Below are positions 18,301 to 29,002 of a DNA stretch of 58,573 nt, piece by piece. A program made the translations under genes and the position numbers. The notes under the pieces were generated by a model. That model was not told the origin of the DNA, did not search any database, and saw only the letters and a list, made by a program, of their open reading frames with translations. Numbering within the stretch: the first letter of the stretch is position 1; every line of letters starts with the position of its first letter. The stretch comes from Colwellia sp. (lineage in GTDB: Bacteria > Pseudomonadota > Gammaproteobacteria > Enterobacterales > Alteromonadaceae): assembly GCF_013215345.1 (NCBI RefSeq), contig NZ_JABSOV010000018.1, positions 1 through 58,573 of the forward strand, in the 5' to 3' direction.

Positions 18301-19602
18301 ATGAAAAATACCATAAAAACAATATTGTTAGTATCTAGCCTTATCGTTAGTGCTATAACCCCCGCTCACGCCAATGAGGAATTACTCGATAGAGTAGCAG
18401 CCATAGTTAATAGCGGTGTAGTACTTGAATCTGAAGTTAATGATTTACTTGCCAGCATAAAACAACAAGCTAAAAGTAATAACCAAGAACTACCATCGGA
18501 TAAAGCTTTACGTATTCAGGTGATGGATAAATTAATTAATGACAGCCTGCTTAGCCAAATTGGCCAGCGCATGGGTATCCAAATTAGTGATGCTCAGCTG
18601 GATCAGACGCTAAATAATATGGCTAAAGACGATAAAATGACTTTAGCTCAATTTCGCCAAAAAGTGATTGATGAAGGTAGTAGCTATGAGAAATACCGAG
18701 AAAGTGTTCGTACTGAGTTAATCTCTGGCGAAGTAAGCCGTAATAGTGTTCAACGTCGGATCTTTGTCTCACCACAAGAAATTATTAACCTACTAGATAT
18801 AATGAAACAACAACGCACTAATAATGTTGAATATCATTTAGGTCACATTTTAATTGAGTTTCCAGCTAACGCGAGTCAAGAGGACTTAGCAGCAGCAAAA
18901 ACTCGCGCCGATAAAGTTGTTGAATTACTTAATGATGGCTCAGACTTTGCTAGAATAGCCATTACTTCATCAGGTGATGCTAATGCTTTAAAAGGTGGTG
19001 ATTTGGGTTGGAAAAATATTAATGAAATGCCGACACTTTTCTCCGAGTTAATTAACGAAAAGCCTAAAGGTACTATTGTTGGCCCTATCCGTACCGGCTT
19101 AGGCTTCAGCATAGTTAAAGTACTGGACATCCGAGGACGAAAAATTGTTGAAGTCGAAGAAGTAAAAGCACGTCACATATTAATTAAACCTTCGATCATT
19201 TTAAGTGATGCAAAAGCACAGGACCTACTGCAAGGTTTCTTAAACAAAATTAACGCTGGAGAAGCCACTTTTGAAGATTTAGCTAAAGAGCACTCTGAAG
19301 GGCCGACGTCTGTACGTGGCGGTGATTTAGGCTGGGCAGATCCAACCAGCTACGATCCAGCCTTTAAAGATGCGTTAGCGTCAATGAAAAAAGGCGAACT
19401 ACATAAACCATTCCGCTCATCTTTTGGCTGGCATATAATTCAGTTGAACGATCGCCGCATGGTTGATGCCACCTCACAAATGAATACAAATCGCGCTCAT
19501 CAAATTCTCTTTAACCGTAAGTATGGTATGGAGAGTACTCGCTGGTTGAAAGAGACTCGAGATGAAGCCTACATTGAAATTTTCGAACAGGATGACAAGT
19601 AA
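18301..19602 (+). CDS. surA: Periplasmic chaperone and peptidyl-prolyl isomerase SurA
   Basis: Escorts unfolded outer-membrane proteins, including LptD, through the periplasm. The 433-residue protein (E. coli 428) has a signal peptide ending SAITPAHA (about residue 24), an N-terminal chaperone domain starting [20 protein letters not shown], and two parvulin domains (about 175-275 and 285-385) with the repeats [12 protein letters not shown] and [12 protein letters not shown]. Its stop TAA shares its last base with the pdxA ATG (TAATG at 19600-19604), so the two are translationally coupled. It lies 73 bases after lptD. Confidence 0.96.
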   Translation: MKNTIKTILLVSSLIVSAITPAHANEELLDRVAAIVNSGVVLESEVNDLLASIKQQAKSNNQELPSDKALRIQVMDKLINDSLLSQIGQRMGIQISDAQLDQTLNNMAKDDKMTLAQFRQKVIDEGSSYEKYRESVRTELISGEVSRNSVQRRIFVSPQEIINLLDIMKQQRTNNVEYHLGHILIEFPANASQEDLAAAKTRADKVVELLNDGSDFARIAITSSGDANALKGGDLGWKNINEMPTLFSELINEKPKGTIVGPIRTGLGFSIVKVLDIRGRKIVEVEEVKARHILIKPSIILSDAKAQDLLQGFLNKINAGEATFEDLAKEHSEGPTSVRGGDLGWADPTSYDPAFKDALASMKKGELHKPFRSSFGWHIIQLNDRRMVDATSQMNTNRAHQILFNRKYGMESTRWLKETRDEAYIEIFEQDDK

Positions 19603-20582
19603 TGACTCATCGCATTGCAATTACGCCAGGCGAGCCTGCAGGTATAGGTCCCGATATAGTCATTAGTATCGCCCAGCGAGATTGGCCAGTAGAAATGGTG
19701 GTGATTACTTCAAAATCATTACTATTAGAGCGTGCAAAACTACTCTCTTTACCATTGACCATAATCGATTATGATCAGCATACTCCCGCAAGCCCACAAA
19801 AAGCTGGAAGTTTAACCGTGCTTGATGTCGAACTGGCTGAGCCCTCTATCCCTGGGACCTTAAACAGTGCCAACGGTGCTTATGTGGTAGAAACGTTGCG
19901 AATAGCCAGTGAAAAAAATATCTCTGGCGAATTCGATGCCATAGTTACTGGCCCAGTACATAAAGGCTTGATAAACAAAGCTGGCATTGCCTTTAGTGGT
20001 CATACTGAATACTTTGCTAATCAAGCTAATTGTACCGACGTGGTGATGATGCTGGCGACTGAAGGCTTAAGGGTCGCTTTAGTTACCACACATATACCGC
20101 TAGCCTATGTTGCTAAAGCTATAACGGCTGAACGTTTACAAAAAGTAACCCGTATTTTACACCAAGATTTACAAGAAAAATTTGGTATTAAATCACCTAA
20201 AATTTATGCCTGTGGCATCAATCCTCATGCCGGAGAAGACGGTCATTTAGGCCGTGAAGAAATTGACGTAATGGAGCCTGCCTTTGCCGAGCTTCGTGCC
20301 GATGGCATTGATATCATTGGTCCTTTGCCTGCGGATACCATTTTTCAAGAAAAGTACCTTGTTGAAGCGGATGCTATTTTAGCCATGTACCATGATCAAG
20401 GTCTGCCCGTGCTAAAATATAAAGGCTTTGGTTCATCGGTAAATATTACCCTTGGGCTACCTTTTATTCGCACTTCGGTCGACCATGGCACAGCACTAGA
20501 TCTTGCTGGTACAGGTACCGCAGATTCAGGTAGTTTCATTGAAGCGATGCGCAATGCTATCAACTTAGCCAGTAACAAATAG
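19602..20582 (+). CDS. pdxA: 4-hydroxythreonine-4-phosphate dehydrogenase PdxA
   Basis: NAD(P)-dependent oxidation of 4-phosphohydroxy-L-threonine in the DXP-dependent vitamin B6 pathway; cytosolic, a metal-dependent dimer. The 326-residue protein (E. coli 329) has the N-terminal [33 protein letters not shown], the histidine ligand regions TTHIPLAYV and [16 protein letters not shown], and [16 protein letters not shown] near the C-terminus. It overlaps surA by one base and precedes rsmA by 18 bases, as in the E. coli surA-pdxA-rsmA operon. Confidence 0.96.
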   Translation: MTHRIAITPGEPAGIGPDIVISIAQRDWPVEMVVITSKSLLLERAKLLSLPLTIIDYDQHTPASPQKAGSLTVLDVELAEPSIPGTLNSANGAYVVETLRIASEKNISGEFDAIVTGPVHKGLINKAGIAFSGHTEYFANQANCTDVVMMLATEGLRVALVTTHIPLAYVAKAITAERLQKVTRILHQDLQEKFGIKSPKIYACGINPHAGEDGHLGREEIDVMEPAFAELRADGIDIIGPLPADTIFQEKYLVEADAILAMYHDQGLPVLKYKGFGSSVNITLGLPFIRTSVDHGTALDLAGTGTADSGSFIEAMRNAINLASNK

Positions 20583-20600
20583 ATTAACAAAGAAAGAGTT

Positions 20601-21506
20601 ATGAACGATAAAAAACATTTAGGTCACCAAGCCAAAAAACGCTTTGGACAAAACTTCCTCCATAATGAAGCTGTTATCAGTGATATTGTCGATGCTATTA
20701 ATCCAGAGCCCGGTGAAAACCTTGTAGAAATTGGCCCTGGTTTAGGCGCATTAACTGAGCCAGTTATTGAACGAGCAGGTAAAATATCGGTAGTAGAATT
20801 AGATAGAGATCTAGCTCATAGACTGCGTCACCATCCTTTTATAGCCGATGACTTAACCATCTATGAAACAGATGCCTTGAAATTTGATTTTGCTCAGTTA
20901 GCTAGCGAAGAAAAGCCATTACGAATTTTTGGTAACTTACCTTATAACATTTCCACGCCACTAATATTTCACCTACTTACTTTCAAAGATAAAGTGAAAG
21001 ATATGCACTTTATGCTGCAAAAAGAAGTGGTAGAGCGTATGGCGGCTGGCCCTCATTGTAAAGCCTATGGTCGTTTATCAATAATGACTCAATACCAGTG
21101 CCAAGTATTCCCAGTGATGGAAATTGGTCCAGAAGCCTTTAAACCCGCACCGAAAGTTGATTCTGCCATTGTTCGGTTGATCCCGCACGAACATATTGCT
21201 AACCCTGTTAAAGATATCAAGGCCTTAAATACTATTTGTTTAGCCGCCTTTGGTCAGCGCAGAAAAACTATTCGTAATAGTTTTAAGAACTTAGTTAGCG
21301 TAGCGCAGTTAGCTGAATTAAATATTGATGCTAATTTACGCCCAGAAAACCTAAGTATTGATGAATATATAAAGCTTGCCAACTTTATTGTTGATAACCC
21401 ACCCGAGGTTGCGCCAGTAAAAGAAAAAAGACACATGTCAAAAAGCAGACTCGCTCAACGTGCTAAAAACGATTTAAATAAGGGCTCTGCGCCAGAAGCA
21501 GAGTAA
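20601..21506 (+). CDS. rsmA: 16S rRNA dimethyladenosine transferase RsmA (KsgA)
   Basis: Uses S-adenosylmethionine to dimethylate two adjacent adenines (A1518/A1519) of 16S rRNA late in 30S assembly. The 301-residue protein has [16 protein letters not shown], the SAM loop [13 protein letters not shown], and the catalytic NLPYNIST (about residues 113-120), then the C-terminal helical domain with [14 protein letters not shown]. It is about 28 residues longer than E. coli KsgA; the extra tail (from [17 protein letters not shown]) is basic then acidic. The last base of its TAA stop is the first base of the 21506-21770 repeat. apaG, which normally follows, is absent. Confidence 0.96.
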   Translation: MNDKKHLGHQAKKRFGQNFLHNEAVISDIVDAINPEPGENLVEIGPGLGALTEPVIERAGKISVVELDRDLAHRLRHHPFIADDLTIYETDALKFDFAQLASEEKPLRIFGNLPYNISTPLIFHLLTFKDKVKDMHFMLQKEVVERMAAGPHCKAYGRLSIMTQYQCQVFPVMEIGPEAFKPAPKVDSAIVRLIPHEHIANPVKDIKALNTICLAAFGQRRKTIRNSFKNLVSVAQLAELNIDANLRPENLSIDEYIKLANFIVDNPPEVAPVKEKRHMSKSRLAQRAKNDLNKGSAPEAE

Positions 21507-21770
21507 TACCAATTTGACTCAGTTTTTTCCCACTCAGAGCTTATCAGCGGTTTGAGAACAAATTGAATTTTTTACATTATAGTTATTTCTATATGAAAGA
21601 AATTCAGTGCGGTTATCGAGTCGCTGACAAACTCCCGAAGGGCGAGTTTAAAAGGCTGACATCCTACGTTATTGATTTTGATAAGGGAATAACCATTCTC
21701 TTCAATCAATGCCTTGCCTCTAAACCTTTTAACTCTCGCTGAGTGAAAAGAAACTAAATCAAAATGGTAT
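21506..21770. repeat. ATACC repeat family, full copy (265 bp), between rsmA and apaH
   Basis: Begins ATACCAATTTGACTCAGTTT and ends in the approximate inverted copy (AATCAAAATGGTAT); about 30 bp can be paired with roughly six mismatches. The shared core, starting CGTTATTGATTTTGATAAGG, is at 21667-21719 on the plus strand. It is flanked by an inner inverted pair, GCGAGTTTAAAAGG (21642-21655) and CCTTTTAACTCTCGC (21725-21739). There is no coding capacity beyond chance frames. The element fills the whole gap, from the last base of the rsmA stop to six bases before the apaH ATG. Confidence 0.85.
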
Positions 21771-21775
21771 AGCTT

Positions 21776-22627
21776 ATGGCGATCTATCTGGTAGGTGATA
21801 TACAAGGTTGTTTTAACGAATTAACGGCTCTGTTAGTGCAAGTTAATTTTGATGACAAGAAAGATACCCTCTACCTTGCGGGCGACTTAGTCGCTCGCGG
21901 CCCTGATTCTTTAAAAACCTTACGCTTAGTAAAGTCTCTTGGTGAAAGTGCCAAGGTTGTCTTAGGCAATCACGATTTACATCTATTAGCGGTTTATGCT
22001 GGCATTAAAAAAGCAAAAAAGTCAGATCATTTAGCGGCACTATTGGCTGCTGATGATATTGATGACTTGATGGACTGGCTCGCGGCGCAACCTTTATTAC
22101 AAAAAATACCCCAGCTTAATTCTCAAGCAGAACAGCAAAACATAACTAATGATGCCTACATGAGTCATGCGGGAATATCCCCACAATGGCAACTAGCCGA
22201 TGCCATAGAGCAAGCTCAGTTTGTCCACTCTAAACTTGCCAGTAGTGAGCGTAATACCTGGTTAGCACTAATGTATGGCGAAGAACCTAATAGTTGGCGA
22301 CAAGTAAAAAGTGAAATTGACAAGTTTCGTTTCAGTATTAATGCCTTTACCCGTATGCGCTATTGCTTTAGTGATGGTTCTCTAGAGTTTACCCAAAAAG
22401 AATCTCCTGATGATATTAATGTTAGCGGCATAGTGCCATGGTATGAGTTATCACATACTATCAAGGATACTGCTTGGGTTTTTGGTCATTGGGCTTCGTT
22501 AATGGGCCAATGTTCACACACTAATATTTATCCCTTAGATACCGGGTGTGTCTGGGGGAATCAATTGACCATGCTACGCTGGCATGATAAAAAACACTTC
22601 AGTCAAGCGGCAATACTGAGCATATAG
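21776..22627 (+). CDS. apaH: Bis(5'-nucleosyl)-tetraphosphatase, symmetrical
   Basis: Metal-dependent phosphatase that splits Ap4A into two ADP and also removes Np4 caps from RNA; cytosolic. The 283-residue protein (E. coli 280) shows the metallophosphatase motifs GDIQGC (residues 7-12), GDLVARGPDS (about 36-45), GNHDLHLL (about 63-70) and GHWASLMGQ, with the last histidine motif LDTGCVWGNQLT. It normally forms rsmA-apaG-apaH; here apaG is missing and a repeat ends six bases before the ATG. No purine-rich Shine-Dalgarno is visible upstream (AATGGTATAGCTT), so initiation may be weak or may rely on repeat structure. Confidence 0.95.
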   Translation: MAIYLVGDIQGCFNELTALLVQVNFDDKKDTLYLAGDLVARGPDSLKTLRLVKSLGESAKVVLGNHDLHLLAVYAGIKKAKKSDHLAALLAADDIDDLMDWLAAQPLLQKIPQLNSQAEQQNITNDAYMSHAGISPQWQLADAIEQAQFVHSKLASSERNTWLALMYGEEPNSWRQVKSEIDKFRFSINAFTRMRYCFSDGSLEFTQKESPDDINVSGIVPWYELSHTIKDTAWVFGHWASLMGQCSHTNIYPLDTGCVWGNQLTMLRWHDKKHFSQAAILSI

Positions 22628-22720
22628 AATAATAAAGAATTTTATATCAGATAAAAACAAAGAATCCATAGCGGATATATTTTCACTTAGTATAATGTTA
22701 ACAGTAGTTGGAAATAAAAT

Positions 22721-22747
22721 TAAATATTTCCTATTGCGCGCCGATAC
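22721..22747 (+). promoter_or_regulatory. Predicted sigma-28 (FliA) promoter of the chemoreceptor gene
   Basis: TAAATATT (22721-22728), an 11-base spacer, then GCCGATAC (22740-22747) match the flagellar sigma-28 consensus TAAAGTTT-N11-GCCGATAA at 6/8 and 7/8 with exact spacing. It lies 75 bases before the chemoreceptor start, the class of gene normally driven by this factor. A separate TATAAT (22691-22696) without a clear -35 lies further upstream. Confidence 0.65.
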
Positions 22748-22821
22748 AAGCTAAACTTGATAAATATCAAAACAAATTAACGTATTAACTAGGCAAGTAG
22801 CCTACCAATTGGGTGGATTCT

Positions 22822-24840
22822 ATGAATTTAACTGTAGCTGTAAAAATTATTGGTGGCTTTGCCATTATTTCAATTTTACTGGTAGTAATTAGTATCATAT
22901 CGCTATCGAACTTAGATACTATAAGTGAGGCCACTCAGCAACAAAATACTTTGGCAATCCCAACCCTTAAAGCCAGTAATAAACTTGCCCTTGAATTGAG
23001 CCAAATGAGTAATTTAACTTTAGAAGGTTACTATCTAACAGATCTTAATCTGTTAGCTCAACAGCTGAGAGATTATAAGAAAATCAATAGTCTTTTCTCA
23101 AAAGGATTATCAGAGCTTAAACAGATTGTTGCTACAGAGCAAAATTTGTTAGCAAACTTGGGACAGGTAGACAATCTTTCCGCTAATTTTCACCGTGCTG
23201 GCCTTGGTTTATTTAGTAGCCATAAAACAAGTATCGAACAACAGCAACAATTAATAGAAAAAGTAGATACTTTAGAAGAGCAAGCTGATGACACAGTGAT
23301 GTTACTTTTAGATTTAGCAGATCATGATTTAGCAGACACTAAACTTCAGCGCGCTATAAGTTTGAGCGAGCATTTAGAAAACCAATTTAACTCCATAGTC
23401 TCTTCCTCATTTGAATACCGAGATATCCTCGATGCAAGTACCGCCAAACTCATCGAAAGTGAACTTTCACGCAGCCTAAGTGAAGCAAACAAGTCTGTAG
23501 ACGATATCATCTCTGAATTAGATACCCATGATATCAGCGACATTTCACAGCAAGTCAGCCTTGCCTTTAACAAAATCCAAGCACTTTTATCTCGAGAAGA
23601 TGGCATTCTTGCTCATAAAACAGCGCAACTTGCCGCCAATAAAAAAGCAGCTCGTATGCTCAAACAAGAAGAGCTATCGGCTAAACAAGTTAATAGCGCT
23701 TTAGAAAAACAAATTGAGTTAGCTAATCAAACTACCATCAAAGCAAGTCAGTTGATAGAAGACGCTGTGAGTAGTGGTAATACCCAAACAACAATTATCA
23801 TGCTTATCTCAATTGTTGTCGCCCTATTTATTGCTAGAGCAACGCTTATCGGTATTACTCGTCCACTAGCTCGCGTTAATGAAATGCTTAATATTGTTGC
23901 CTCTGGTGACCTTTCAATGAAACTTGATGAAAGTGGCACTGATGAATTTGCTCAGTTATCAAGAAACTGCAACTTATTGATTGATAGTTTACGTAACCTG
24001 ATCGAAAGTATTGTTAATCGCTCCGCCCAACTGGCTGCCGCCGCAGAGCAAACATCTGCAGTTACCGCGCAAAGTACCACGGCAATTGAAGAGCAACGCA
24101 ATCAAGTAGAACAAGCCGCTTCTGCCACGACAGAAATGAGCAGTACCGCTCAAAGCGTGCTGGCAAGTGCTAATGATGCCTTGAGCGAAATAAAGCATGC
24201 CGATGACGAAGCCGAGCGTGTTAAAGTTATTTCAGCGCGAAACCGCCAGACGATAGAATTATTAGCCAGTGAGGTTGACTCAGCATCTCAGGTTATCAAT
24301 CAATTACAGCAAGACAGTGCTTCAATTGGTGGCATTTTAGATGTAATTCGTGGAATTGCCGAACAAACAAACTTACTAGCTTTGAATGCGGCCATTGAGG
24401 CAGCTCGAGCGGGTGAACAAGGTCGAGGCTTTGCCGTAGTTGCTGATGAAGTACGAACATTAGCGAGCAGAACTCAAGAGTCGACTTCAGAAATTCAAAC
24501 CATGATAGAGGCGCTACAAACCGGCGCAGGTAAAGCGGTAACGGTAATGGATGCCGGTAAAGCTAAAGCCAGTGACTGTGTCAGCCAAAGCGAAGAAGCA
24601 GATCAAGCACTAGAAGTCATTACCCATGCAGTACATGAGGCATTTGATCGCAGTACACAAATTGCTACGGCAGCCGAAGAGCAAAGTGTTGTCGCCCATG
24701 AAATTAGTGAAAACCTTGAGTCTATTGTGACTATTGCCGAGCAAACCACTGCTGGCTCGCAACAAACTGCAGCATCAAGCAGTGAGGTTGCTCGTTTAGC
24801 GGAAGAACTACAACAATCGGTGCAAGAGTTTAAATTATAA
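22822..24840 (+). CDS. Methyl-accepting chemotaxis protein
   Basis: Transmembrane chemoreceptor that controls the CheA kinase. The 672-residue protein has a first membrane segment at about residues 7-28, a long, mostly helical periplasmic region of about 290 residues (possibly a four-helix or HBM-type sensor), a second membrane segment near 318-340, HAMP (about 340-395), and the signalling hairpin with the conserved tip [20 protein letters not shown] (about 515-534) and [13 protein letters not shown]. No C-terminal CheR-binding pentapeptide is present (it ends VQEFKL). Of two starts, the ATG at 22822 has GGTGGA five bases upstream; an in-frame GTG at 22813 is less likely. The ligand is unknown. 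Confidence 0.93.
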   Translation: MNLTVAVKIIGGFAIISILLVVISIISLSNLDTISEATQQQNTLAIPTLKASNKLALELSQMSNLTLEGYYLTDLNLLAQQLRDYKKINSLFSKGLSELKQIVATEQNLLANLGQVDNLSANFHRAGLGLFSSHKTSIEQQQQLIEKVDTLEEQADDTVMLLLDLADHDLADTKLQRAISLSEHLENQFNSIVSSSFEYRDILDASTAKLIESELSRSLSEANKSVDDIISELDTHDISDISQQVSLAFNKIQALLSREDGILAHKTAQLAANKKAARMLKQEELSAKQVNSALEKQIELANQTTIKASQLIEDAVSSGNTQTTIIMLISIVVALFIARATLIGITRPLARVNEMLNIVASGDLSMKLDESGTDEFAQLSRNCNLLIDSLRNLIESIVNRSAQLAAAAEQTSAVTAQSTTAIEEQRNQVEQAASATTEMSSTAQSVLASANDALSEIKHADDEAERVKVISARNRQTIELLASEVDSASQVINQLQQDSASIGGILDVIRGIAEQTNLLALNAAIEAARAGEQGRGFAVVADEVRTLASRTQESTSEIQTMIEALQTGAGKAVTVMDAGKAKASDCVSQSEEADQALEVITHAVHEAFDRSTQIATAAEEQSVVAHEISENLESIVTIAEQTTAGSQQTAASSSEVARLAEELQQSVQEFKL

Positions 24841-24902
24841 GGATAAACATAAGCTGTAAGTATAATATTCTAATTTACTTGCAGCTTAAAACACACTTAT
24901 GG

Positions 24903-24930
24903 TTGACATATGACGCGCTAACTATATAAT
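24903..24930 (+). promoter_or_regulatory. Consensus sigma-70 promoter of the cold-shock gene
   Basis: TTGACA (24903-24908) and TATAAT (24925-24930) both match the sigma-70 consensus perfectly, with a 16-base spacer. Transcription would start near 24937, about 180 bases before the cold-shock gene. Confidence 0.85.
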
Positions 24931-24936
24931 GCCCCC

Positions 24937-25116
24937 AGCTTGAAGTTAGTTTATTTTTTTGTACACCATTTCGATGTTATCTCATGCTTACCTTAGATAA
25001 GATATCTGTAACACGTCCTGATTTATAAGTAATAGCAACTCTTTTTAGCAAACCCGCGAGCTACTTGCATAAGCAATTAGCAGCACAATTACTCTTAAAT
25101 ATTTATAGGATACATT
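24937..25116 (+). promoter_or_regulatory. Long 5' untranslated leader of the cold-shock gene
   Basis: About 180 nt of untranslated RNA between the predicted start site and the ATG, similar in length to the 159-nt cspA leader of E. coli, which acts as an RNA thermometer. Local inverted pairs such as CCTTAGATAAG/ATATCT could fold, but the switch cannot be modelled by eye. No coding frame was found. Confidence 0.55.
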
Positions 25117-25323
25117 ATGTCTACTACTACTGGTACAGTAAAATGGTTTAACGAAGCTAAAGGTTTTGGTTTTATCGAGCAAGAAAACGGTCCAGACGTT
25201 TTTGCTCATTTCAACGCTATCGTTGGTGACGGTTTCAAAACTCTTGCTGAAGGTCAAAAAGTTGAATTTACAGTTACTGAAGGTCAAAAAGGCCCTCAAG
25301 CTGAAAACATCGTTGCTCTTTAA
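25117..25323 (+). CDS. CspA-family cold-shock protein
   Basis: A 68-residue OB-fold protein that binds single-stranded RNA and DNA and melts RNA structure at low temperature. The RNP1 motif KGFGFIEQ (residues 16-23) and RNP2-like DVFAHF (about 29-34) are intact, after the usual [13 protein letters not shown] start. Length matches CspA-type proteins (about 70). The ATG follows ATAGGATACATT. It is a single-gene unit with its own consensus promoter, long leader and terminator. Which csp paralogue it corresponds to cannot be settled from the sequence alone. Confidence 0.96.
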   Translation: MSTTTGTVKWFNEAKGFGFIEQENGPDVFAHFNAIVGDGFKTLAEGQKVEFTVTEGQKGPQAENIVAL

Positions 25324-25368
25324 TTAGCACTTGTTAAGTTAGCTATCAGCTAACTTACATTAGATGTT

Positions 25369-25405
25369 TGAAAAAGGACATTCCTGTAAAGGATGTCCTT
25401 TTTTA
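25369..25405 (+). terminator. Intrinsic terminator of the cold-shock gene
   Basis: AAAAAGGACAT pairs with ATGTCCTTTTT around a short inner stem (CCTGTAAAGG), ending in TTTTTT. It lies about 45 bases after the csp stop. The remaining sequence up to 25620 shows no gene or repeat. Confidence 0.85.
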
Positions 25406-25619
25406 TTGCCTTTAATTTATGCCTTTAAAAATTTAGCTCTCAAACAGATCCCTTCAATACAACTAATTAACTTAAGCTATACTCTTCTCAGTATCTGACC
25501 ACGTCTCTGTATATAGCCTTAACTACTAGGGAAAATTTTTAAGTACTTTGTAACCATACAAGATTCTAACCTCCATAATAATCTCTGCAACTTTTATTTT
25601 ATGCACTTTCTGCAGACAC

Positions 25620-25665
25620 AAAAAAGGCCAGAACTTTTGCAAGTACTAGCCTTTATAGTTTTTTA
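25620..25665 (-). terminator. Intrinsic terminator of murA (minus strand)
   Basis: Read on the minus strand, AAAGGC, an internal mismatch, ACTT-GCAA-AAGT, then GCCTTTTTT forms a stem-loop with a T-tract. It lies about 45 bases downstream of the murA stop. A second weak inverted pair (CCACTAG 25677-25683, CTAGTGG 25700-25706) lies between it and murA. Confidence 0.65.
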
Positions 25666-25710
25666 ATTAACACTGCCACTAGCGGTATTAATTAAAACCC
25701 TAGTGGATAA

Positions 25711-26985
<1,275 letters not shown>

Positions 26986-27084
26986 TTACTTAAAATGATG
27001 AAACAATATTCAGCCAGTATACACAAAAATGCCCAGCATTAAAAAGCTAGGCATTAAAAATACAATTAAGTAACAACTTAACCA

Positions 27085-27345
27085 TTAATTAAATAATTTA
27101 TCACGCTGCCATTGCGCCTTATTAAAGGTTTTCACGGTTACGGCGTGAATTGTGCCGTCTTTTATAATATCAGCTAACGGCTTAAGCACAGCTTGTTGAC
27201 GCTTGACGCGGCTTAAGTCATCAAACATATCACTCACTGCATTAATACGGCATTGTGAGCCATCAAATTTCACATGCACTTCATCAAGTTCTAGTGCGTC
27301 ATTAATCAGTTTACTTACTAATTCTTCAATTTCTTTAACTTCCAA
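27085..27345 (-). CDS. ibaG: BolA-family protein IbaG (YrbA)
   Basis: An 86-residue BolA-like protein that works with monothiol glutaredoxins in iron-sulfur handling and affects acid resistance in E. coli. The BolA fold is visible: CRINAVSDMFDDLSRVKRQQ (residues 32-51) and the C-terminal HAVTVKTFNKAQW with the conserved histidine. The position between mlaB and murA is the E. coli arrangement and identifies IbaG rather than BolA. The start ATG (27343-27345) follows a GGAGACTCCCTTGG-like context. Confidence 0.92.
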   Translation of the reverse strand: MEVKEIEELVSKLINDALELDEVHVKFDGSQCRINAVSDMFDDLSRVKRQQAVLKPLADIIKDGTIHAVTVKTFNKAQWQRDKLFN

Positions 27346-27377
27346 GGGAGTCTCCTATGTACGTTATTTTATGGTTA

Positions 27378-27680
27378 CTAATCAGATGCTAAGGGCAATA
27401 AACCGTCCACACCACTTAAACTAATTAGTTTAGTTAATTTCTCAGGAACATTACTAAAGCTTAATTCGCAGCTATGATGAGATGCCTGCTCCAAAAGGTA
27501 AAACAACCAAGCAAGTCCAGCCGTATCGGCCTTGTTCACTTGGCTTAGGTCAACGTTCACCGCACCATGGGCAAACCAGTTAACATAGGCATTTTTTTTA
27601 ATTTCGGCGACACTATGACGGGTTAATTCCCCCGCAATAGCAAGAGTACCATGATTTAGAACTATATTCGCTTTACTCAC
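27378..27680 (-). CDS. mlaB: STAS-domain protein MlaB of the phospholipid transporter
   Basis: A 100-residue cytosolic STAS-domain protein; in E. coli MlaB binds the MlaF ATPase and is needed for Mla complex stability. The central motif VDLSQVNKADTAGLAWLFYL (residues 49-68) has the conserved D-T-A-G loop, with threonine at the STAS phosphorylation position as in E. coli MlaB. It lies between mlaC (4 bases upstream) and ibaG (32 bases downstream), the standard operon order. Confidence 0.92.
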   Translation of the reverse strand: MSKANIVLNHGTLAIAGELTRHSVAEIKKNAYVNWFAHGAVNVDLSQVNKADTAGLAWLFYLLEQASHHSCELSFSNVPEKLTKLISLSGVDGLLPLASD

Positions 27681-27683
27681 GAT

Positions 27684-28469
27684 TTACCCTTGCTGTGCTT
27701 TTTTTGCAGTTGCGCCACTGTCTTTAGCTGCACGACTTTTAAATACAATGTCTCGAGTGCTTTTTCTTTTTAATAATTCAGTCACATAAGGTAGGCCCTT
27801 TTGCCTAATGATACTACCTAACTCGGCTTGCTTTGAGTCAAGTAAACTTATGCCTTCTGCCACCATATCAAATGCTTGCCACTCTTTAGTTTTTTTATTA
27901 AGTCTAACTTTGAAAGCAACATTAATATTAGCTCTACCTGGCATGATAATGCGAGTATTCACCGCAACGATTCTTTTACCCTCATAAGACTTTTCAGGGG
28001 AAAACTCCACCGCTTGATTATCATATAAAGTAAAGACTTGTGCATAAGAGCTCACTAAGTATTCACGAAAAACCGGTACAAACGCGCGACGTTCAGCGTC
28101 GGTTGTTTTCTTTAAATGCTTACCAATAACCTTAAAAGCAGAATATTTATGATTGATATAAGGCATAAGCTCTTCACGAACTATATCTTTTAGCAAATTG
28201 GGATTTGCTTGGATAGCTTGTTGCTCGGCAGCAAAGCGCTTAAAGGTCTGCTCGGCAGCACCTCGTACCATGTTATAAGGATTACTTTGGTCAACAATAA
28301 GTCGAGTAGGCTGCGAAGAGAGATTAGTAGCCTCTGCAGGTAACTTAGTTGCTACTTCTGTATTAGCCATAGCCGTATTATTCAGTAACAGGCCTAAAAC
28401 TAAGCCTGCAAAAATATTACTGTTGCGCTTACCTATATATAGCTTACTTATATTCACTAACTTATTCAT
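27684..28469 (-). CDS. mlaC: Periplasmic phospholipid-binding protein MlaC
   Basis: Shuttles phospholipid between the outer-membrane MlaA complex and the inner-membrane MlaFEDB transporter. The 261-residue precursor has a signal region ending NNTAMA (about residue 35), then the MlaC/Tgt2 domain with NPYNMVRGAAEQTF, VREELMPYINHKYSAFKVIG and WQAFDMVAEGISLLDS. The chosen ATG (28467-28469) has AAGGAAGTGGTG directly upstream; a longer frame to 28502 lacks a site. It overlaps the end of mlaD by eight bases. It is somewhat longer than E. coli MlaC (211), mainly at both ends. Confidence 0.92.
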   Translation of the reverse strand: MNKLVNISKLYIGKRNSNIFAGLVLGLLLNNTAMANTEVATKLPAEATNLSSQPTRLIVDQSNPYNMVRGAAEQTFKRFAAEQQAIQANPNLLKDIVREELMPYINHKYSAFKVIGKHLKKTTDAERRAFVPVFREYLVSSYAQVFTLYDNQAVEFSPEKSYEGKRIVAVNTRIIMPGRANINVAFKVRLNKKTKEWQAFDMVAEGISLLDSKQAELGSIIRQKGLPYVTELLKRKSTRDIVFKSRAAKDSGATAKKAQQG

Positions 28470-28935
28470 CACCACTTCCTTGGCTAAATAAAAACTGTCC
28501 AATTAACTCTTCTAATACTAAGGCTGGCTTAGTATCTTCAATGAAATCACCTGCTTGCAAAGTATCAACCGACTCATCGACAAAGCCTGGTTGCACACCT
28601 AAATATTGTTCGCCTAATAAGCCGGCAGTTAATATTGCCACAGAAGTAGCCTCTGATAACTTATTGTATTGAATATAAATATCAAGAGTGACTACGGGTG
28701 TATAGTCTTCGTCGTCTAACGATATATCGCTGACACGGCCGACAACAACGCCACCAATTTTAATCGGCGAACGTACTTTCAAACCGCCAATATTATCGAA
28801 CTTAGCAAAAAGCTGATAACTTTCACTACCCCCGCCAAGACCTGCATCTGCAACTTTTAACGACAACATTAATAAGGCAGCTATGCCTAATGCAACAAAA
28901 AAACCTACTAATAACTCTACTTTCTTAGACACCAT
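28462..28935 (-). CDS. mlaD: MCE-domain substrate-binding subunit MlaD
   Basis: Anchored in the inner membrane, it forms a hexameric ring that passes phospholipid between MlaC and MlaE. The 157-residue protein has one membrane helix (LLVGFFVALGIAALLMLSLK, residues 8-27) and an MCE domain with YQLFAKFDNIGGLKVRSPIK and GGVVVGRVSDISLD, then LLGEQYLGVQPG. The ATG at 28933-28935 (MVSKKVELL) matches family starts; an in-frame GTG at 28944 with AAGG five bases upstream is also possible. It lies 67 bases after mlaE. Confidence 0.93.
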   Translation of the reverse strand: MVSKKVELLVGFFVALGIAALLMLSLKVADAGLGGGSESYQLFAKFDNIGGLKVRSPIKIGGVVVGRVSDISLDDEDYTPVVTLDIYIQYNKLSEATSVAILTAGLLGEQYLGVQPGFVDESVDTLQAGDFIEDTKPALVLEELIGQFLFSQGSGDE

Positions 28936-29002
28936 GTCTTTCACCAACGCCTTGTAATAAAAAATTCAATATAAACATCTGACTGATTAACTATTTCCGT
29001 GA

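Noticed and set aside
21572-21805. Minus-strand 77-codon open frame in the rsmA-apaH gap
   Set aside because: It lies in the non-coding repeat, differs in the other copies and reads into apaH antisense; no protein similarity recognised.
22691-22696. TATAAT upstream of the chemoreceptor gene as a sigma-70 promoter
   Set aside because: No acceptable -35 at 16-18 bases; the sigma-28 match downstream is better.
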